Assembly (NCBI GenBank): GCA_904373265.1
Contig: CAJFEE010000003.1
Location: 157,009-221,008, forward strand
Direction of reading: 5' to 3'
DNA length: 64,000 nucleotides
From: Candidatus Harrysmithiimonas galli
GTDB taxonomy: Bacteria > Bacillota > Bacilli > CAJFEE01
Shown: positions 39,594-50,384 of the stretch, piece after piece
Numbering within the stretch: the stretch's first letter is position 1
Layout: each line of letters starts with the position of its first letter
Position numbers and translations under genes: made by a program
Notes under the pieces: generated by a model
Told to the model about the DNA's origin: nothing
Seen by the model: the letters and a program-made list of their open reading frames with translations, nothing else
Databases searched by the model: none

Positions 39594-40742
39594 TTATCGC
39601 AAATCTTTCAACATATCACCAAATACATCCCCCAATGAAACATGAGCATGTTCTTCATTCAATTGTGCTTTGTATTTTTCTATTTCTGCCTTTTCCAAAT
39701 CTTTTTGAACCTCAACCATACTTAAAGAAATTTTTCTCGATGCTCGATCAATGCTGCGAACTTTAACTGTAACTTTTTGACCCATTTGCAAAGCATCCGT
39801 AGGCTTCTTCACCGGTTTCTCAGAAATTTGCGAAACATGAAGCAACCCCTCTACATGTGGTGCCAATTCTACAAACGCACCAAAGTCCATAAATTTTACA
39901 ACCGTCCCCTCCAAAACTTGTCCTGCTCGAATGGATTCGGAATTTACAATCCATGGATGCGTCTGCAAAGCTTTTAAAGACAATCCGACTTTCTTTGTTT
40001 CTGGATCCACATGAATTACCTTTACTTTTATCGGCTGACCAATCTGCACAATATCGTTAAGGGACGTAACTTTTTCATATGATAATTGGGAAACATGAAG
40101 CAAGCCATCTATACCGCCCAGATCCACAAAAGCACCGAAATTGGTCAAGCGATTCACTGTTCCTTCCAATATATCGCCAACATGAATTTCAGACAGACGC
40201 GTTTTCTTTTTTTGTTGTTCCTCCGCTATTAAAAGCTCACGACGGGATAAAATAATTTTATTTTTCTTCTCATCCAATTCAACAATTTGAAATTGTAATT
40301 CCTGTCCGATATATTGTTTTAAATCTTTCACAAAATGATTGCTAATCATAGAAGCTGGAATAAAAGCCCGCAAACCAATATCTGCGATCAATCCGCCTTT
40401 TACGACTTCACGAATCTGTGCATTCACCCGTTCACCAGCAGCATATTTTTGCTTGATATCTTCCCATTTACGCTGGTTCTCAAGCTTTATCTTAGAAACC
40501 TTTACACCATCCTTGGTTTGAATCACAACTACTTCAAATTGATCACCGACCTGTAAAACTTCACGCAAATCTTCAACAAAAAAACCTGCTGCCTCTTTTT
40601 TGGGCAAAATTACTTCTTGTTTGCTTCCAATATGTATGAAGGCTTCCTCCCGATCGACCTTCATCACAGTACCTGTATAAACTTCATTCATTTTCGGATA
40701 TACAAAATCCTCTAGCATTTCTGTATTCATTTCCTCTGTCAT
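39594..40742 (-). CDS. ypfD: S1-domain RNA-binding protein (YpfD, ribosomal S1 homolog)
   Basis: Four S1 repeats, e.g. GDILEGTVNRLTNFGAFVDLGGIDGLLHVSQLS and GQVLEGTVVKFMDFGAFVELAPHVEGLLHVSQIS; AAAGGAG before ATG 40742. Confidence 0.93.
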   Translation of the reverse strand: MTEEMNTEMLEDFVYPKMNEVYTGTVMKVDREEAFIHIGSKQEVILPKKEAAGFFVEDLREVLQVGDQFEVVVIQTKDGVKVSKIKLENQRKWEDIKQKYAAGERVNAQIREVVKGGLIADIGLRAFIPASMISNHFVKDLKQYIGQELQFQIVELDEKKNKIILSRRELLIAEEQQKKKTRLSEIHVGDILEGTVNRLTNFGAFVDLGGIDGLLHVSQLSYEKVTSLNDIVQIGQPIKVKVIHVDPETKKVGLSLKALQTHPWIVNSESIRAGQVLEGTVVKFMDFGAFVELAPHVEGLLHVSQISEKPVKKPTDALQMGQKVTVKVRSIDRASRKISLSMVEVQKDLEKAEIEKYKAQLNEEHAHVSLGDVFGDMLKDLR

Positions 40743-40772
40743 ATTTTTTGCTCCTTTATTTTTCAATTCTAT

Positions 40773-41459
40773 CTAATTTGATAAAGAGTCCATTTTATTT
40801 CTTCGTTTTACCTGCTGTTCAAAAACAAATTGAGTCAATTGATTCCTCTCGCTTTCAGATATTTGAATAAATTTACAACATAAACGATTGGGGGAACTGG
40901 ATAAATCAATACGGACCAATTTGGCTTTGACGTTTAAAAATTCCATTCCTTTGTCATATGGCAATGCCAAGCAACAATCAAAAATTATTCCTGGGAAAAA
41001 ATATTTTCCTTTAGGCAAAACAAATGAACAACCACCGCCAGATATATCAGAAGTCACCATACGCTCTAAAGAAAATGGTTGTTGATTGATTTCAACTGCC
41101 GCATCAATTCTAACATCCACACGGACAAATTCTCGGCGTTGAATTCTTGATAATTCCTTCTGTTTAGGGATATCAATCATAAACGATCGGAACGGCTCCA
41201 GTTTTCTTTTGACAATTGTCGCCGGAAAGTTATGATACAACTGATCTTTCCCTACAAAAAAACAAGTAAAAGTATCTCCTTCAACTACAATAGCTTCTCG
41301 ACCATTTTCCGTATTCATCAATGGCTCAATTTCAATCTGCTTGTCTGTTATATCACAAATTTTTGTACGATAGCGTATCATCTTTGAGTCTTTTTCCTGT
41401 TCAAAAAACAAAGCCATCCCGATTGTAAATAAGTCTTTTCCTTTCATAAGCACATCCAT
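40773..41459 (-). CDS. ypfA: YcgR/YpfA-type flagellar brake, PilZ domain (c-di-GMP binding)
   Basis: RIQRREFVRVDVRIDAAVE followed by TSDISGGGCSFVL, the PilZ RxxxR...D-x-S-xxG pattern. Confidence 0.88.
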   Translation of the reverse strand: MDVLMKGKDLFTIGMALFFEQEKDSKMIRYRTKICDITDKQIEIEPLMNTENGREAIVVEGDTFTCFFVGKDQLYHNFPATIVKRKLEPFRSFMIDIPKQKELSRIQRREFVRVDVRIDAAVEINQQPFSLERMVTSDISGGGCSFVLPKGKYFFPGIIFDCCLALPYDKGMEFLNVKAKLVRIDLSSSPNRLCCKFIQISESERNQLTQFVFEQQVKRRNKMDSLSN

Positions 41460-41483
41460 GTCCTTTCCTAAAAGATCTTTATT

Positions 41484-42155
41484 CTAGTCCTTTGAAATGA
41501 CAATTTGATAAATCTCATGTAAAACCTCATCTGGTGTTTTTCCGGTTGTATCTACCTTTATACTATCCAAACATGGACAAAGTGGTGAATGTTCACGTGT
41601 AGAATCCAACCAATCACGCTTTTCAATTTCTTTTTCAATTTCTCTCAAATTCGATGCAAACCCTTTTTCAATATTTTCCAAATGTCTTCTTTGTGCACGT
41701 TCCTGAACAGACGCAATCATAAATATTTTTATCTCAGCAAACGGAAGTACAGTGGATCCAATATCCCGTCCATCCATTACAACACCACCATTTCTCCCAA
41801 GCTCTCGCTGCAAATCGACAAGCCTTTCACGAACAGATAAATAGCTAGCAACCTGTGACACAAAATGGGTTACTTCAGGTGAGCGAATTTCTGTAGAAAT
41901 ATCTTTTTCATTTAAAAAAACTTTTTGTACACCCGCTATATGTTTTAATTCTAATTTTGACTGTTTTAAAATTGCAAATACAGCTTCTTCATCTGACAAA
42001 TCTACTCCTTGCTGCAATGCTGCATAAGTCACTGCACGGTACATTGCGCCTGTATCTATGTAAATATAATCTAATTTTTCAGCCAATTTTTTTGCGATCG
42101 TACTTTTTCCTGCGGCAGCTGGCCCATCGATTGCAATACATTTTTTCTTTTGCAT
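41484..42155 (-). CDS. cmk: Cytidylate kinase
   Basis: CIAIDGPAAAGKSTIAKKLAEKLDYIYIDTGAMYRAVTYAAL; VVMDGRDIGSTVLP. Confidence 0.96.
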   Translation of the reverse strand: MQKKKCIAIDGPAAAGKSTIAKKLAEKLDYIYIDTGAMYRAVTYAALQQGVDLSDEEAVFAILKQSKLELKHIAGVQKVFLNEKDISTEIRSPEVTHFVSQVASYLSVRERLVDLQRELGRNGGVVMDGRDIGSTVLPFAEIKIFMIASVQERAQRRHLENIEKGFASNLREIEKEIEKRDWLDSTREHSPLCPCLDSIKVDTTGKTPDEVLHEIYQIVISKD

Positions 42156-42347
42156 CACTTTCCACCTTTATCTTTATTCATTCATTTTTATTATAGCTAT
42201 TTTACAATCAACTTTACACTTAAAAATTTGGATAAAATACCCAAATTGGGTTTCGGACTTTATTTGCCTATAAATATTATTATCTCATGCTATACTAAAA
42301 AGAAAAAGAGAAAACACATATTTTTAAAACAAAAGGAGTTAAACAAC

Positions 42348-43304
42348 ATGAAAAAAATTTATGTGATTCATACAGGTGGTACCATTGGTATGGAAAAAAC
42401 ACAAGATGAAACCATTGAACTACAAAATGAGCATCCATTATTCAAACAAAATCATTTAAACGCTCACATTATTCATCATCAATTATTTCATCTCCCTTCC
42501 CCACATATGACACCGAAAAAAATGCTTAAACTGCGAAATCACATTGCAGAAAAAGCTGCAGATTTTGACGGATTTGTCATTACACATGGAACAGATACTT
42601 TAGAAGAAACGGCTTACTTTTTAAAATTAACCCTTCCAATAAAAAAACCAGTAATTTTAACTGGAGCCATGCGACCTATCAATGAAGTCGGATCCGATGC
42701 ACTATATAATTTCAATAGTGCCCTTTTGGTTGCATTATCTGACAGACCAAACCTGTCAGATATATTTGTTGTCATGGATGGTGAAATTCATGATCCTTCT
42801 TATGTAACCAAGGTTCATACAACTCGAATCGGAGCCTTTCAGAGTCCAAATTCCGGACCAATTGCCCTTTTAACCAAACAAGGGATTTCACTTTTACATC
42901 AACCGCTTTTAGAGCGAAAATATTTTATTTCTAACGTAGATCAAGAGGTCATATTATTAAAAGCTTATACTGGAATGTGTCCAAATGTACTAACATCCTT
43001 ATTGGATTTAAAAATTAACGGACTGGTATTGGAAGCATTCGGGCAAGGAAATATTCCTTCAACGATCGCAATTGAATTAGAAAAATTTTTACAAAGAAAC
43101 ATCCCAATTTTACTTGTTTCTCGTTGCCCTCAAGGTATTGTGGAAGCAAATTATAATTATATTGGCGGTGGGAAATATCTGCAAAAACAGGGAGTACTCT
43201 TTTCTAATGGATTAAATGGACCAAAAGCCAGATTAAAACTAAGTATACTTCTATCCAATCATATTCCATATCAACAACTTCAATCACATTTCATATCATC
43301 CTAA
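42348..43304 (+). CDS. ansA: Type I L-asparaginase
   Basis: IYVIHTGGTIGMEKT; FVITHGTDTLEETAYFL; VILTGAMRP; AAAAGGAG RBS before ATG at 42348. Confidence 0.95.
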   Translation: MKKIYVIHTGGTIGMEKTQDETIELQNEHPLFKQNHLNAHIIHHQLFHLPSPHMTPKKMLKLRNHIAEKAADFDGFVITHGTDTLEETAYFLKLTLPIKKPVILTGAMRPINEVGSDALYNFNSALLVALSDRPNLSDIFVVMDGEIHDPSYVTKVHTTRIGAFQSPNSGPIALLTKQGISLLHQPLLERKYFISNVDQEVILLKAYTGMCPNVLTSLLDLKINGLVLEAFGQGNIPSTIAIELEKFLQRNIPILLVSRCPQGIVEANYNYIGGGKYLQKQGVLFSNGLNGPKARLKLSILLSNHIPYQQLQSHFISS

Positions 43305-43383
43305 ACCGTATTCATTGTAAAAAAAAACAAGCCAGCATATAATGAGCATAAACATTTATTTTAACTATGGGGAGGAAGTTCAG

Positions 43384-44085
43384 TTGAAGATTCTATTTGC
43401 CTTTGCTCATCCTGATGATGAGTCCTTTATTACAGGTGGACTAATTCACAGATTATCAAAAAATCAAAACGTGCAAACCATTCTTTATTCTGCAACAAAA
43501 GGAGATGCTGGAAAATGTGGAAATCCTGCCGTATGTAAAAAAGAAGAACTTGCAGCCGTACGAGAAAAAGAATTGGAACAAGCAGCACAATTTCTTCAAG
43601 TCGATCATTTAATTATTGATGATTTCAAAGATAAATTCGTTGGAGAAAACCGCATACAAGTACGCGAAAAACTGCTTTCCATAATTCGAGAATACAAACC
43701 AGAAATTATTATTACCTTTCCAAAGCATGGGATTTCAGGTCATACCGATCATATTGCCATGCACGAGATTACAACAGATATTGTGAAAAAAGAGCCATTA
43801 CCTTTTATTCAAAGACTTTATTATGCGACTTTTGTTAGACAGGAAAGACAAGAACGAAGTTTTTTAGAAAGTGAAAGCGAAGTAGACTGGATCTTTCATT
43901 TAGATGCAGATGATGTGGAAGCTTGTCGCAAAGCTTTACTGGCACACCGTACACAGCATTTATCTGTTGAACGGGTTCTCCACTTAACAAAAGACTCGAA
44001 GAATTTTCAAAAATTTGCCAATAAGGAATACTTTATGTTTGCCATTACAAAAGATGAAACAGTTCGCTTAGAAAATTATATTTAG
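43384..44085 (+). CDS. bshB2: PIG-L family deacetylase, bacillithiol biosynthesis type (BshB2-like)
   Basis: LKILFAFAHPDDESFITGGLIHRL; HGISGHTDHIAMHEI; TTG start at 43384 with GGGGAGGA RBS. Confidence 0.85.
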   Translation: MKILFAFAHPDDESFITGGLIHRLSKNQNVQTILYSATKGDAGKCGNPAVCKKEELAAVREKELEQAAQFLQVDHLIIDDFKDKFVGENRIQVREKLLSIIREYKPEIIITFPKHGISGHTDHIAMHEITTDIVKKEPLPFIQRLYYATFVRQERQERSFLESESEVDWIFHLDADDVEACRKALLAHRTQHLSVERVLHLTKDSKNFQKFANKEYFMFAITKDETVRLENYI

Positions 44086-44180
44086 CTAAATCACCTTAAA
44101 AAGGATAGATGACATGGATTCCAATGACAAATAAAGTACCCCATAAAAACCAAGGCAAAAAGTGGTTTGAATAAAAAATT

Positions 44181-44223
44181 GCACGTAAAAACGTCTTTTA
44201 AACATACTAACGTTTTTACGTGC
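44181..44223. terminator. Bidirectional terminator
   Basis: gcacgtaaaaacgt / acgtttttacgtgc perfect 14-bp inverted repeat. Confidence 0.8.
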
Positions 44224-44524
44224 TTATTTTGGACAGTTCTTTTTGTATCATAAAAAAACAAATATTTTTTGTTATTTACTCCTTTCTCTTTCAAATTTAT
44301 CCCATTCCAAGATAAAAGCAAATGGGGTGGGTGAATGTATCTACACAATCGAAAATTCAATTTTTCCCTACAAAAAATTTTAAAACCTTCAATGCTGATA
44401 TTTGGTTCTTAGAAAACTTGTGAGTTTTACCCTTATGAAGCACAAATAAAAAACTACAAAACCGAATGAATTACCTTTCATTCCATTTTGCAGTTTCTAT
44501 TCTGAATTTCAGAATCAAAAAAAC

Positions 44525-45439
44525 TCATGCTTTTTTTGGTGTAAATGAAAACTCAAGCTCTTGGCATGCATGTTTATAATAAAAAGATACACTGCCTTTA
44601 ACCGTAAAATCTGGTTTTACACGACCAATTTTAATCGGAATATTTGCACGTCCATTCTGATCAGACAAGCCGAAATAAATCCGTTCACTTGTCTTATAAC
44701 GCACCAAAACAGATATATCTACATTTTCTAAAGCTTTGCCATTTGCATCTGTTACAATTGCTGTTAGACCCAAAATAGAATTTTGTTTCGGAGTTTCTGT
44801 TGACAACGTAACTTTACAAACAAGTTGAATCTCTTCTTCAAGTTCATTTGGATGAAAATAAGCAACCATTTGTTTGATTCCATTTTCGGAAAACAGCGTT
44901 TTTCCATAAGTTTCAATCCGATGAATGGTTCGAACTGCAGGATAACCATACTCTGATAAAATGGCAATAATCATATCATAATCCATTTCAGAAATTTCAT
45001 CTGGTGAAATATGCACATAAAATTTGTTATCAAATGAAATTATTTTTCCAACGGATACACCCATTTTATACAATGGAAGAGACACTTGAACCACATCCTC
45101 AAAACATTCGAATTCAAACAAGATCTCCAAACATTCATCCAATGTTACTCGCATTTCAACAAATTCATTTATGATTTCTTCATCTACCTCCCGTGCCGGC
45201 TCATCCTGAGACACAATAATTACCACACCTTGAGCCTGTAGAGATAAAATTTGCACAGAAAGTCGACCACCGACCATAAATCCTAACTCTTTCGAAGCTT
45301 CTTGAATGACATCTCGAAATAATGTTTGGACTTCAGGGATATTCTTCCAGATGTCCTCCTTTGATAATCCCCGTTCCAATAAGTCATCACTCGGTATAAA
45401 AACTTTAATTTTATTCAATGTAAGCCGCTCCATCTTCAT
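44525..45439 (-). CDS. mecB: MecA/YpbH-family ClpC adaptor with extra C-terminal Ig-like domain
   Basis: N-terminal MKMERLTLNKIKVFIPSDDLLERGLSKEDIWKNIPEVQTLFRDVIQEASKELGFMVGGRLSVQILSLQAQGVVIIVS; C-terminal ILGLTAIVTDANGKALENVDISVLVRYKTSERIYFGLSDQNGRANIPIKIG. Confidence 0.83.
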   Translation of the reverse strand: MKMERLTLNKIKVFIPSDDLLERGLSKEDIWKNIPEVQTLFRDVIQEASKELGFMVGGRLSVQILSLQAQGVVIIVSQDEPAREVDEEIINEFVEMRVTLDECLEILFEFECFEDVVQVSLPLYKMGVSVGKIISFDNKFYVHISPDEISEMDYDMIIAILSEYGYPAVRTIHRIETYGKTLFSENGIKQMVAYFHPNELEEEIQLVCKVTLSTETPKQNSILGLTAIVTDANGKALENVDISVLVRYKTSERIYFGLSDQNGRANIPIKIGRVKPDFTVKGSVSFYYKHACQELEFSFTPKKA

Positions 45440-45478
45440 AATGACCATCCCTTCTCCAATTGCCCAAACCATTCAATA

Positions 45479-46732
45479 TTATTTTGGAATTGGTATTTCC
45501 AATATTTGTGCTTCCTGTAAAGCTTCAGATTTCAATTCATTCCATTTAAAAATTAATTCAATCCCTAGATCATTTCCAAAATACTGCTGTGAAATTTTTG
45601 ATAAATCTTCATTTTGCTTCACAACATGTGTTATTAGTTCAAACTCTGTTCCATCTATTTGAATCGTCTGATTTGTTGTATCATCTGTGCTTGACTTGGT
45701 GCTCCCAAAATTCGATTGGCGTCCAGATTCTAGATTTTTTATTTGGTTTTTTTGACTATCATCCGCTCTTTGAACCGATTCTACTGCCAAGTCTTCATTT
45801 TTTTTTGATTGATCTTTTGTTGACAAATAGTATATTCCTGCACAAAGAACAATAATTATAATCATACCAAAAATAACAGATAAAATAAACACTAGTGATG
45901 TAAAAGGTTTTTGATTACGCTTTGTATATAATTTTTTTCCCTTTCTTTTTGTCGCATTTCTCGGAATAAAACCAGGTTCATCATCTAATGTCAAACTCAT
46001 TTCTGTAAAAGCCTGATTTTCAGAAGAATATGTTTCTTTCTTTGCATCTTTTGGCTGGGTTTCTTCTACTGGAACCTCTTGCATAGGAAACATCTGATCA
46101 CGTAATTGATTTAAAACTTCCTGTGGAGACAAATCTTTATATAAATTTTCATCACTTTTGCGTATTTGTAAGGAAATCCGTTCAGAATCCAATTGTTCTT
46201 GTTCAAACGACAAATCAGATTGCATATCCGGAACCAACTGCTCAATTTGAGATTTTTCTTCCAATGTATCAAGCCATTCTTTATCATCAACAGGCTGTGA
46301 CTTTACCTCAGAACTTATTGAATGAGCTGTAAAAGAATCCATTACCTGTTTTGTCTGCAATGATTGTACACAATCTTCGTTTCCTAAAAATGACTCGTGA
46401 TTTGACTTTAAAGTCTGTCCTGATTTTTTTTTCAGAAATGCCACATTTTGTTCTATATCATGATCAGATAAAGACTGCTTCTCTAACCCCTCTTTATTCA
46501 GATCAACATAGCCAGTTTCATTTTCTCGCTGTGTACAATTTTTTTGTGGAATTTCTGAATATTCAGGTTCATATTTTTGAGCTTTTTCTTGATGCTCCTC
46601 TTTCAATTCTCCATTTTGAGAAACTTCGTATTGTCGCTCTGGCTGCATTTTTTTTGTATTTTTCACAGTCTGTGAAGATAAACCAATCATCAGTTCTTCG
46701 TACATTTTTTTTCGATCATTGCTTTTAGACAT
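45479..46732 (-). CDS. ypbE: Membrane-anchored protein with C-terminal LysM-like domain (YpbE-like)
   Basis: Long acidic N-terminal region, single TM (SLVFILSVIFGMIIIIVLCAGIYYL), LysM-like HVVKQNEDLSKISQQYFGNDLGIELIFKWNEL. Confidence 0.75.
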   Translation of the reverse strand: MSKSNDRKKMYEELMIGLSSQTVKNTKKMQPERQYEVSQNGELKEEHQEKAQKYEPEYSEIPQKNCTQRENETGYVDLNKEGLEKQSLSDHDIEQNVAFLKKKSGQTLKSNHESFLGNEDCVQSLQTKQVMDSFTAHSISSEVKSQPVDDKEWLDTLEEKSQIEQLVPDMQSDLSFEQEQLDSERISLQIRKSDENLYKDLSPQEVLNQLRDQMFPMQEVPVEETQPKDAKKETYSSENQAFTEMSLTLDDEPGFIPRNATKRKGKKLYTKRNQKPFTSLVFILSVIFGMIIIIVLCAGIYYLSTKDQSKKNEDLAVESVQRADDSQKNQIKNLESGRQSNFGSTKSSTDDTTNQTIQIDGTEFELITHVVKQNEDLSKISQQYFGNDLGIELIFKWNELKSEALQEAQILEIPIPK

Positions 46733-46734
46733 CT

Positions 46735-47331
46735 TCAGCCCTCCCTTGCATAACTTTCTTTTTTTGCATATAGAATCAAGAAGAAATCAACGATAAAATG
46801 AGAAAAAATGGTTGTAGCTAAATTTTCTGTTATTTCAAATACCCCTCCAAGCAAAATGCTGACTCCAATTAAAATCAATAATAAAAGCCATTTTTTTAAA
46901 TATCGTACATGAACAATGGAAAAAATACAAACCGCAGTCCAAAAACCAAACTGTGTTTGAATTACACCACGAAATAAAAATTCCTCAATAACTGCTATAC
47001 ATACTACCCAACAAAAAATCTCAATCATTCCTTTATTTTGAAACAGCCTTTCATTTAAACCGTCATCTTCCATCCAGTACCTAGGTACACATTTGGATAA
47101 AGCAATTTGAATACCCACAATTAGGAAGGCAGAACCTCCACCATATACCAAGATCTCATAAAAATCCCAGTGCAAAACAGAAAAAACAAAAAACCATTCT
47201 GAAAAGAAAATTCGACTGAAAATAAAAGCCAACATTAATAAAAAAAGCTGGCTATATAATAAACTTTTATTGAGATCATGCTCTGACAAACCATCATAAC
47301 GATTTTTCTTTGGGTTGGATTCTTCTTGCAT
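46735..47331 (-). CDS. ypbD: CPBP-family intramembrane protease (YpbD-like)
   Basis: AVIEEFLFRGVIQTQFG motif and FSHFIVDFFLIL. Confidence 0.85.
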   Translation of the reverse strand: MQEESNPKKNRYDGLSEHDLNKSLLYSQLFLLMLAFIFSRIFFSEWFFVFSVLHWDFYEILVYGGGSAFLIVGIQIALSKCVPRYWMEDDGLNERLFQNKGMIEIFCWVVCIAVIEEFLFRGVIQTQFGFWTAVCIFSIVHVRYLKKWLLLLILIGVSILLGGVFEITENLATTIFSHFIVDFFLILYAKKESYAREG

Positions 47332-47355
47332 AGGTCCGCACCTCCGAAAATAAAA

Positions 47356-48864
47356 TTACTCTGTTTTTATAGGGGAACTCATTTGTAGAAGTCCGTTTAA
47401 TTTTTGTAACCAGTTAAAAGAAGGACGCTGCTTTTTCGATTCTTTTACATAAAAATCCGATGTACGTACACCACATACATCACAGCAGTTTTCTTGCTTT
47501 GAAACGTTCGTTTCATCAAAATAAGCCAACAATACTTTTCGACGACACTGCGTACGATCTTCAAAAAAAGTTCGCATTCGCCTACATTCCGCCATATTTA
47601 GCTGTTTTCGATGCATAGTATAATTATAAATTTTTTTCGCATAGAAATCGATACTTTCCTCCATAAATCCTCGATTCTTTTTGATTTTTAATTCATATCC
47701 TTCTTGCTGTAAAAGTAAATCAAAATAATATTCAATAAACTTGTTTGTGTCCACAGCTTCTAATTTTATATATTTCTCATTTAGATACATACGAATCTGC
47801 TCAAAATCTAAGTGCTCATATAAAATCAACTGCTCATTTTGAATAAAATCTTTCTTATGCCATAACACAATACTGCAAGCTTGATATTGATCTCTCCCAG
47901 CTCGACCAACTTCCTGTAAATAGGATTCATATTGAAGTGGCGGATCAAAATGAATCACTGTACGGATATCATCTTTATGTATACCCATTCCAAATGCAGT
48001 TGTACAAATCATAATATCAATTTCATTACTTACAAACTGTTCTGTTAAAATCAGTTTAGAGGAGCGATCTAAACCACCATGAAAGCAGTGAATGTTCCAT
48101 AAAGAAAGCGTTTTTGTCGTTTCCAATTCTGCACGAAGTAATTCTGTTGTTTTTCTCCGATTACAATAAATCAACATCGGTTTAGGTAGTTGTTTGACCA
48201 GTTCCTTCAAATACAAATTTTTTTCTTTTATATCTTCAACCTGATGGGATAAAAGTGCAATATTTTCTCGGTTGATTGAAGTCAAGATCATTTTAGGTTG
48301 CTGTAATTCAAGATATAAAATAATGTCTTGTAGCACCTCTTTTGTTGCTGTAGCTGTAAGTGCAAGCTTTTGCACATGTGGATATCCCTTCAAAAAATCT
48401 TTAAGTTTCAAATAATCTGGTCGAAAATCATGCCCCCATTTAGAAATACAATGTGCTTCATCCACAATAAACAGCCCGATCATCACTTGCTGCAGTGTTC
48501 TTAAAACCTGTATGCTTTGTAACATCTCTGGTGAAAGAAATAAAAACTTCAGATCCCTAATTTGTAAAAAAATCTTCTTTTTTTCCTTTGGTGTACGCAA
48601 ACTGTTTAAAGCAGCAACTTTTTTATAACCCATCATTTTTAAACGATAAACTTGATCTTCCATCAGCGAGAGTAGAGGTGAAATAATCAGAAACAAACCA
48701 CTGATATCCTGTGCTGGAAAAACATAGCATAAAGATTTTCCGGATCCTGTTGGAAGACGCCCAACTACATCTTTTTTACTTAAAACAGCCGAAATAATTT
48801 CTTCCTGACCTTTGCGAAAGGAAGAATAACCAAATCGTTTTTGAAGTTCATCTTTTAAATTCAA
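47356..48864 (-). CDS. recQ: RecQ-family ATP-dependent DNA helicase (RecS-like)
   Basis: [61 protein letters not shown]-terminal Cys cluster. Confidence 0.96.
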   Translation of the reverse strand: MNLKDELQKRFGYSSFRKGQEEIISAVLSKKDVVGRLPTGSGKSLCYVFPAQDISGLFLIISPLLSLMEDQVYRLKMMGYKKVAALNSLRTPKEKKKIFLQIRDLKFLFLSPEMLQSIQVLRTLQQVMIGLFIVDEAHCISKWGHDFRPDYLKLKDFLKGYPHVQKLALTATATKEVLQDIILYLELQQPKMILTSINRENIALLSHQVEDIKEKNLYLKELVKQLPKPMLIYCNRRKTTELLRAELETTKTLSLWNIHCFHGGLDRSSKLILTEQFVSNEIDIMICTTAFGMGIHKDDIRTVIHFDPPLQYESYLQEVGRAGRDQYQACSIVLWHKKDFIQNEQLILYEHLDFEQIRMYLNEKYIKLEAVDTNKFIEYYFDLLLQQEGYELKIKKNRGFMEESIDFYAKKIYNYTMHRKQLNMAECRRMRTFFEDRTQCRRKVLLAYFDETNVSKQENCCDVCGVRTSDFYVKESKKQRPSFNWLQKLNGLLQMSSPIKTE

Positions 48865-49879
48865 AATTCCCCCCTCTTTCTCTCCTTGTCAATGCCAATC
48901 TAATTTCAAAATATGAAACCGAATCCCCTAAGTACGTCTTAATGGTTCGAAGGCGATAACTACGAGTTTGCTTGGCACATTGTAAAATCATATGCAATTT
49001 TTCTTCTGAAATAAATGGTTGCAGTGAAAAAGACATATCTTGCAAAGCGATCTCTACAATATGTGATTCAACTGTTGTACGCTTTACCTTCTTGATTTGA
49101 CAAATCTCTTCAAGCGTTTTACCAGCCTTCAGTAACATTTTGGTTTGATGTACAGAACGATTGAATATTCTACTTGCTTCGTCTATTGGTATACAACGAA
49201 ATAAAGTACTATACTTTTCTGGATTCTTCTTTACAGTTAAATACATATATTGAATCAACGCACACCAAGTCATTTGTACTTCATATATATCTAATTTTAA
49301 ATGAACAGATAATTGTTCAAATGTACGTGCATTATATCCAAATCCCATTTGCCGACCCATAAAAATTTCACAACAATTTTCTGGCATTTGCATACATAAA
49401 TCATATATTTCTTGGTATAAATGAATACAGAGCATGGCACAATGGTTTCTTTCCTTATGCAAAATCTGTTTAACAAATTTTTGAATTTTCTCAGAACGTA
49501 TCATTGGCATATAAGATTTATGGTTTGCTTTCCAATGAGATAGCACTTGAACCAAGAGCTGAACATGTGCGATAAAAACAGATGCGCTTTGCAAGGTTTC
49601 AGCATTTTTTAAATGGGTGTAAAACCATTCTTTATGAAAAACATCAGCCATTATTTTAATCTGCTTTGATTCATAATAAGCCTTCTTGTATGTTTCATAT
49701 GCCAATGTCGGTAATGTAGCATAAAATTGCTCCAGCTCAAACCATTGTGCATCTTGTAAAACCTGCAAAGATCTTTGACCCTTTAAGATAAAATAAAAAG
49801 ATTTTTTACTTCTGTCGTCTGAAATTTTATCGTATGCATAAGCAATCACTCTTGGTAAAAACATACACAAATCATTCAC
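48848..49879 (-). CDS. ypbB: YpbB-like helix-turn-helix protein
   Basis: C-terminal [35 protein letters not shown]; overlaps recQ by 17 nt; next to fer. Confidence 0.75.
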   Translation of the reverse strand: MNDLCMFLPRVIAYAYDKISDDRSKKSFYFILKGQRSLQVLQDAQWFELEQFYATLPTLAYETYKKAYYESKQIKIMADVFHKEWFYTHLKNAETLQSASVFIAHVQLLVQVLSHWKANHKSYMPMIRSEKIQKFVKQILHKERNHCAMLCIHLYQEIYDLCMQMPENCCEIFMGRQMGFGYNARTFEQLSVHLKLDIYEVQMTWCALIQYMYLTVKKNPEKYSTLFRCIPIDEASRIFNRSVHQTKMLLKAGKTLEEICQIKKVKRTTVESHIVEIALQDMSFSLQPFISEEKLHMILQCAKQTRSYRLRTIKTYLGDSVSYFEIRLALTRRERGGNFEFKR

Positions 49880-50043
49880 TTCCTTTTATTTATTTTCTCG
49901 ACTATTGTAAAGAAAGTCAACGAAAACCATCTCATATTGATAAGATATTTACTTCTTAACTATTGAAAAGATTTTCATATCATAATAAAATAAATTTGTA
50001 TTACCAACAAAGGAATACTTGCTACATCTTTTATTTTAAATAG

Positions 50044-50283
<240 letters not shown>

Positions 50284-50292
50284 AAACATATA

Positions 50293-50326
50293 AAATAAAA
50301 GAGTCCATAATTGGACTCTTTTATTT
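50293..50326. terminator. Terminator downstream of fer / resE
   Basis: aaataaaagagtcca / tggactcttttattt perfect inverted repeat. Confidence 0.85.
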
Positions 50327-50384
50327 TATACAAATATCCTTTAAAACCATTTGAACTTTTACACTTCGTGACTAAACAATACTT

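Noticed and set aside
44091-44360. 89-aa - strand ORF after bshB2-like gene
   Set aside because: Runs through the bidirectional terminator at 44181-44223; not protein-like.
46351-46728. 125-aa + strand ORF antisense to ypbE-like gene
   Set aside because: Opposes a longer ORF with TM and LysM-like domains; no RBS and no recognised family.
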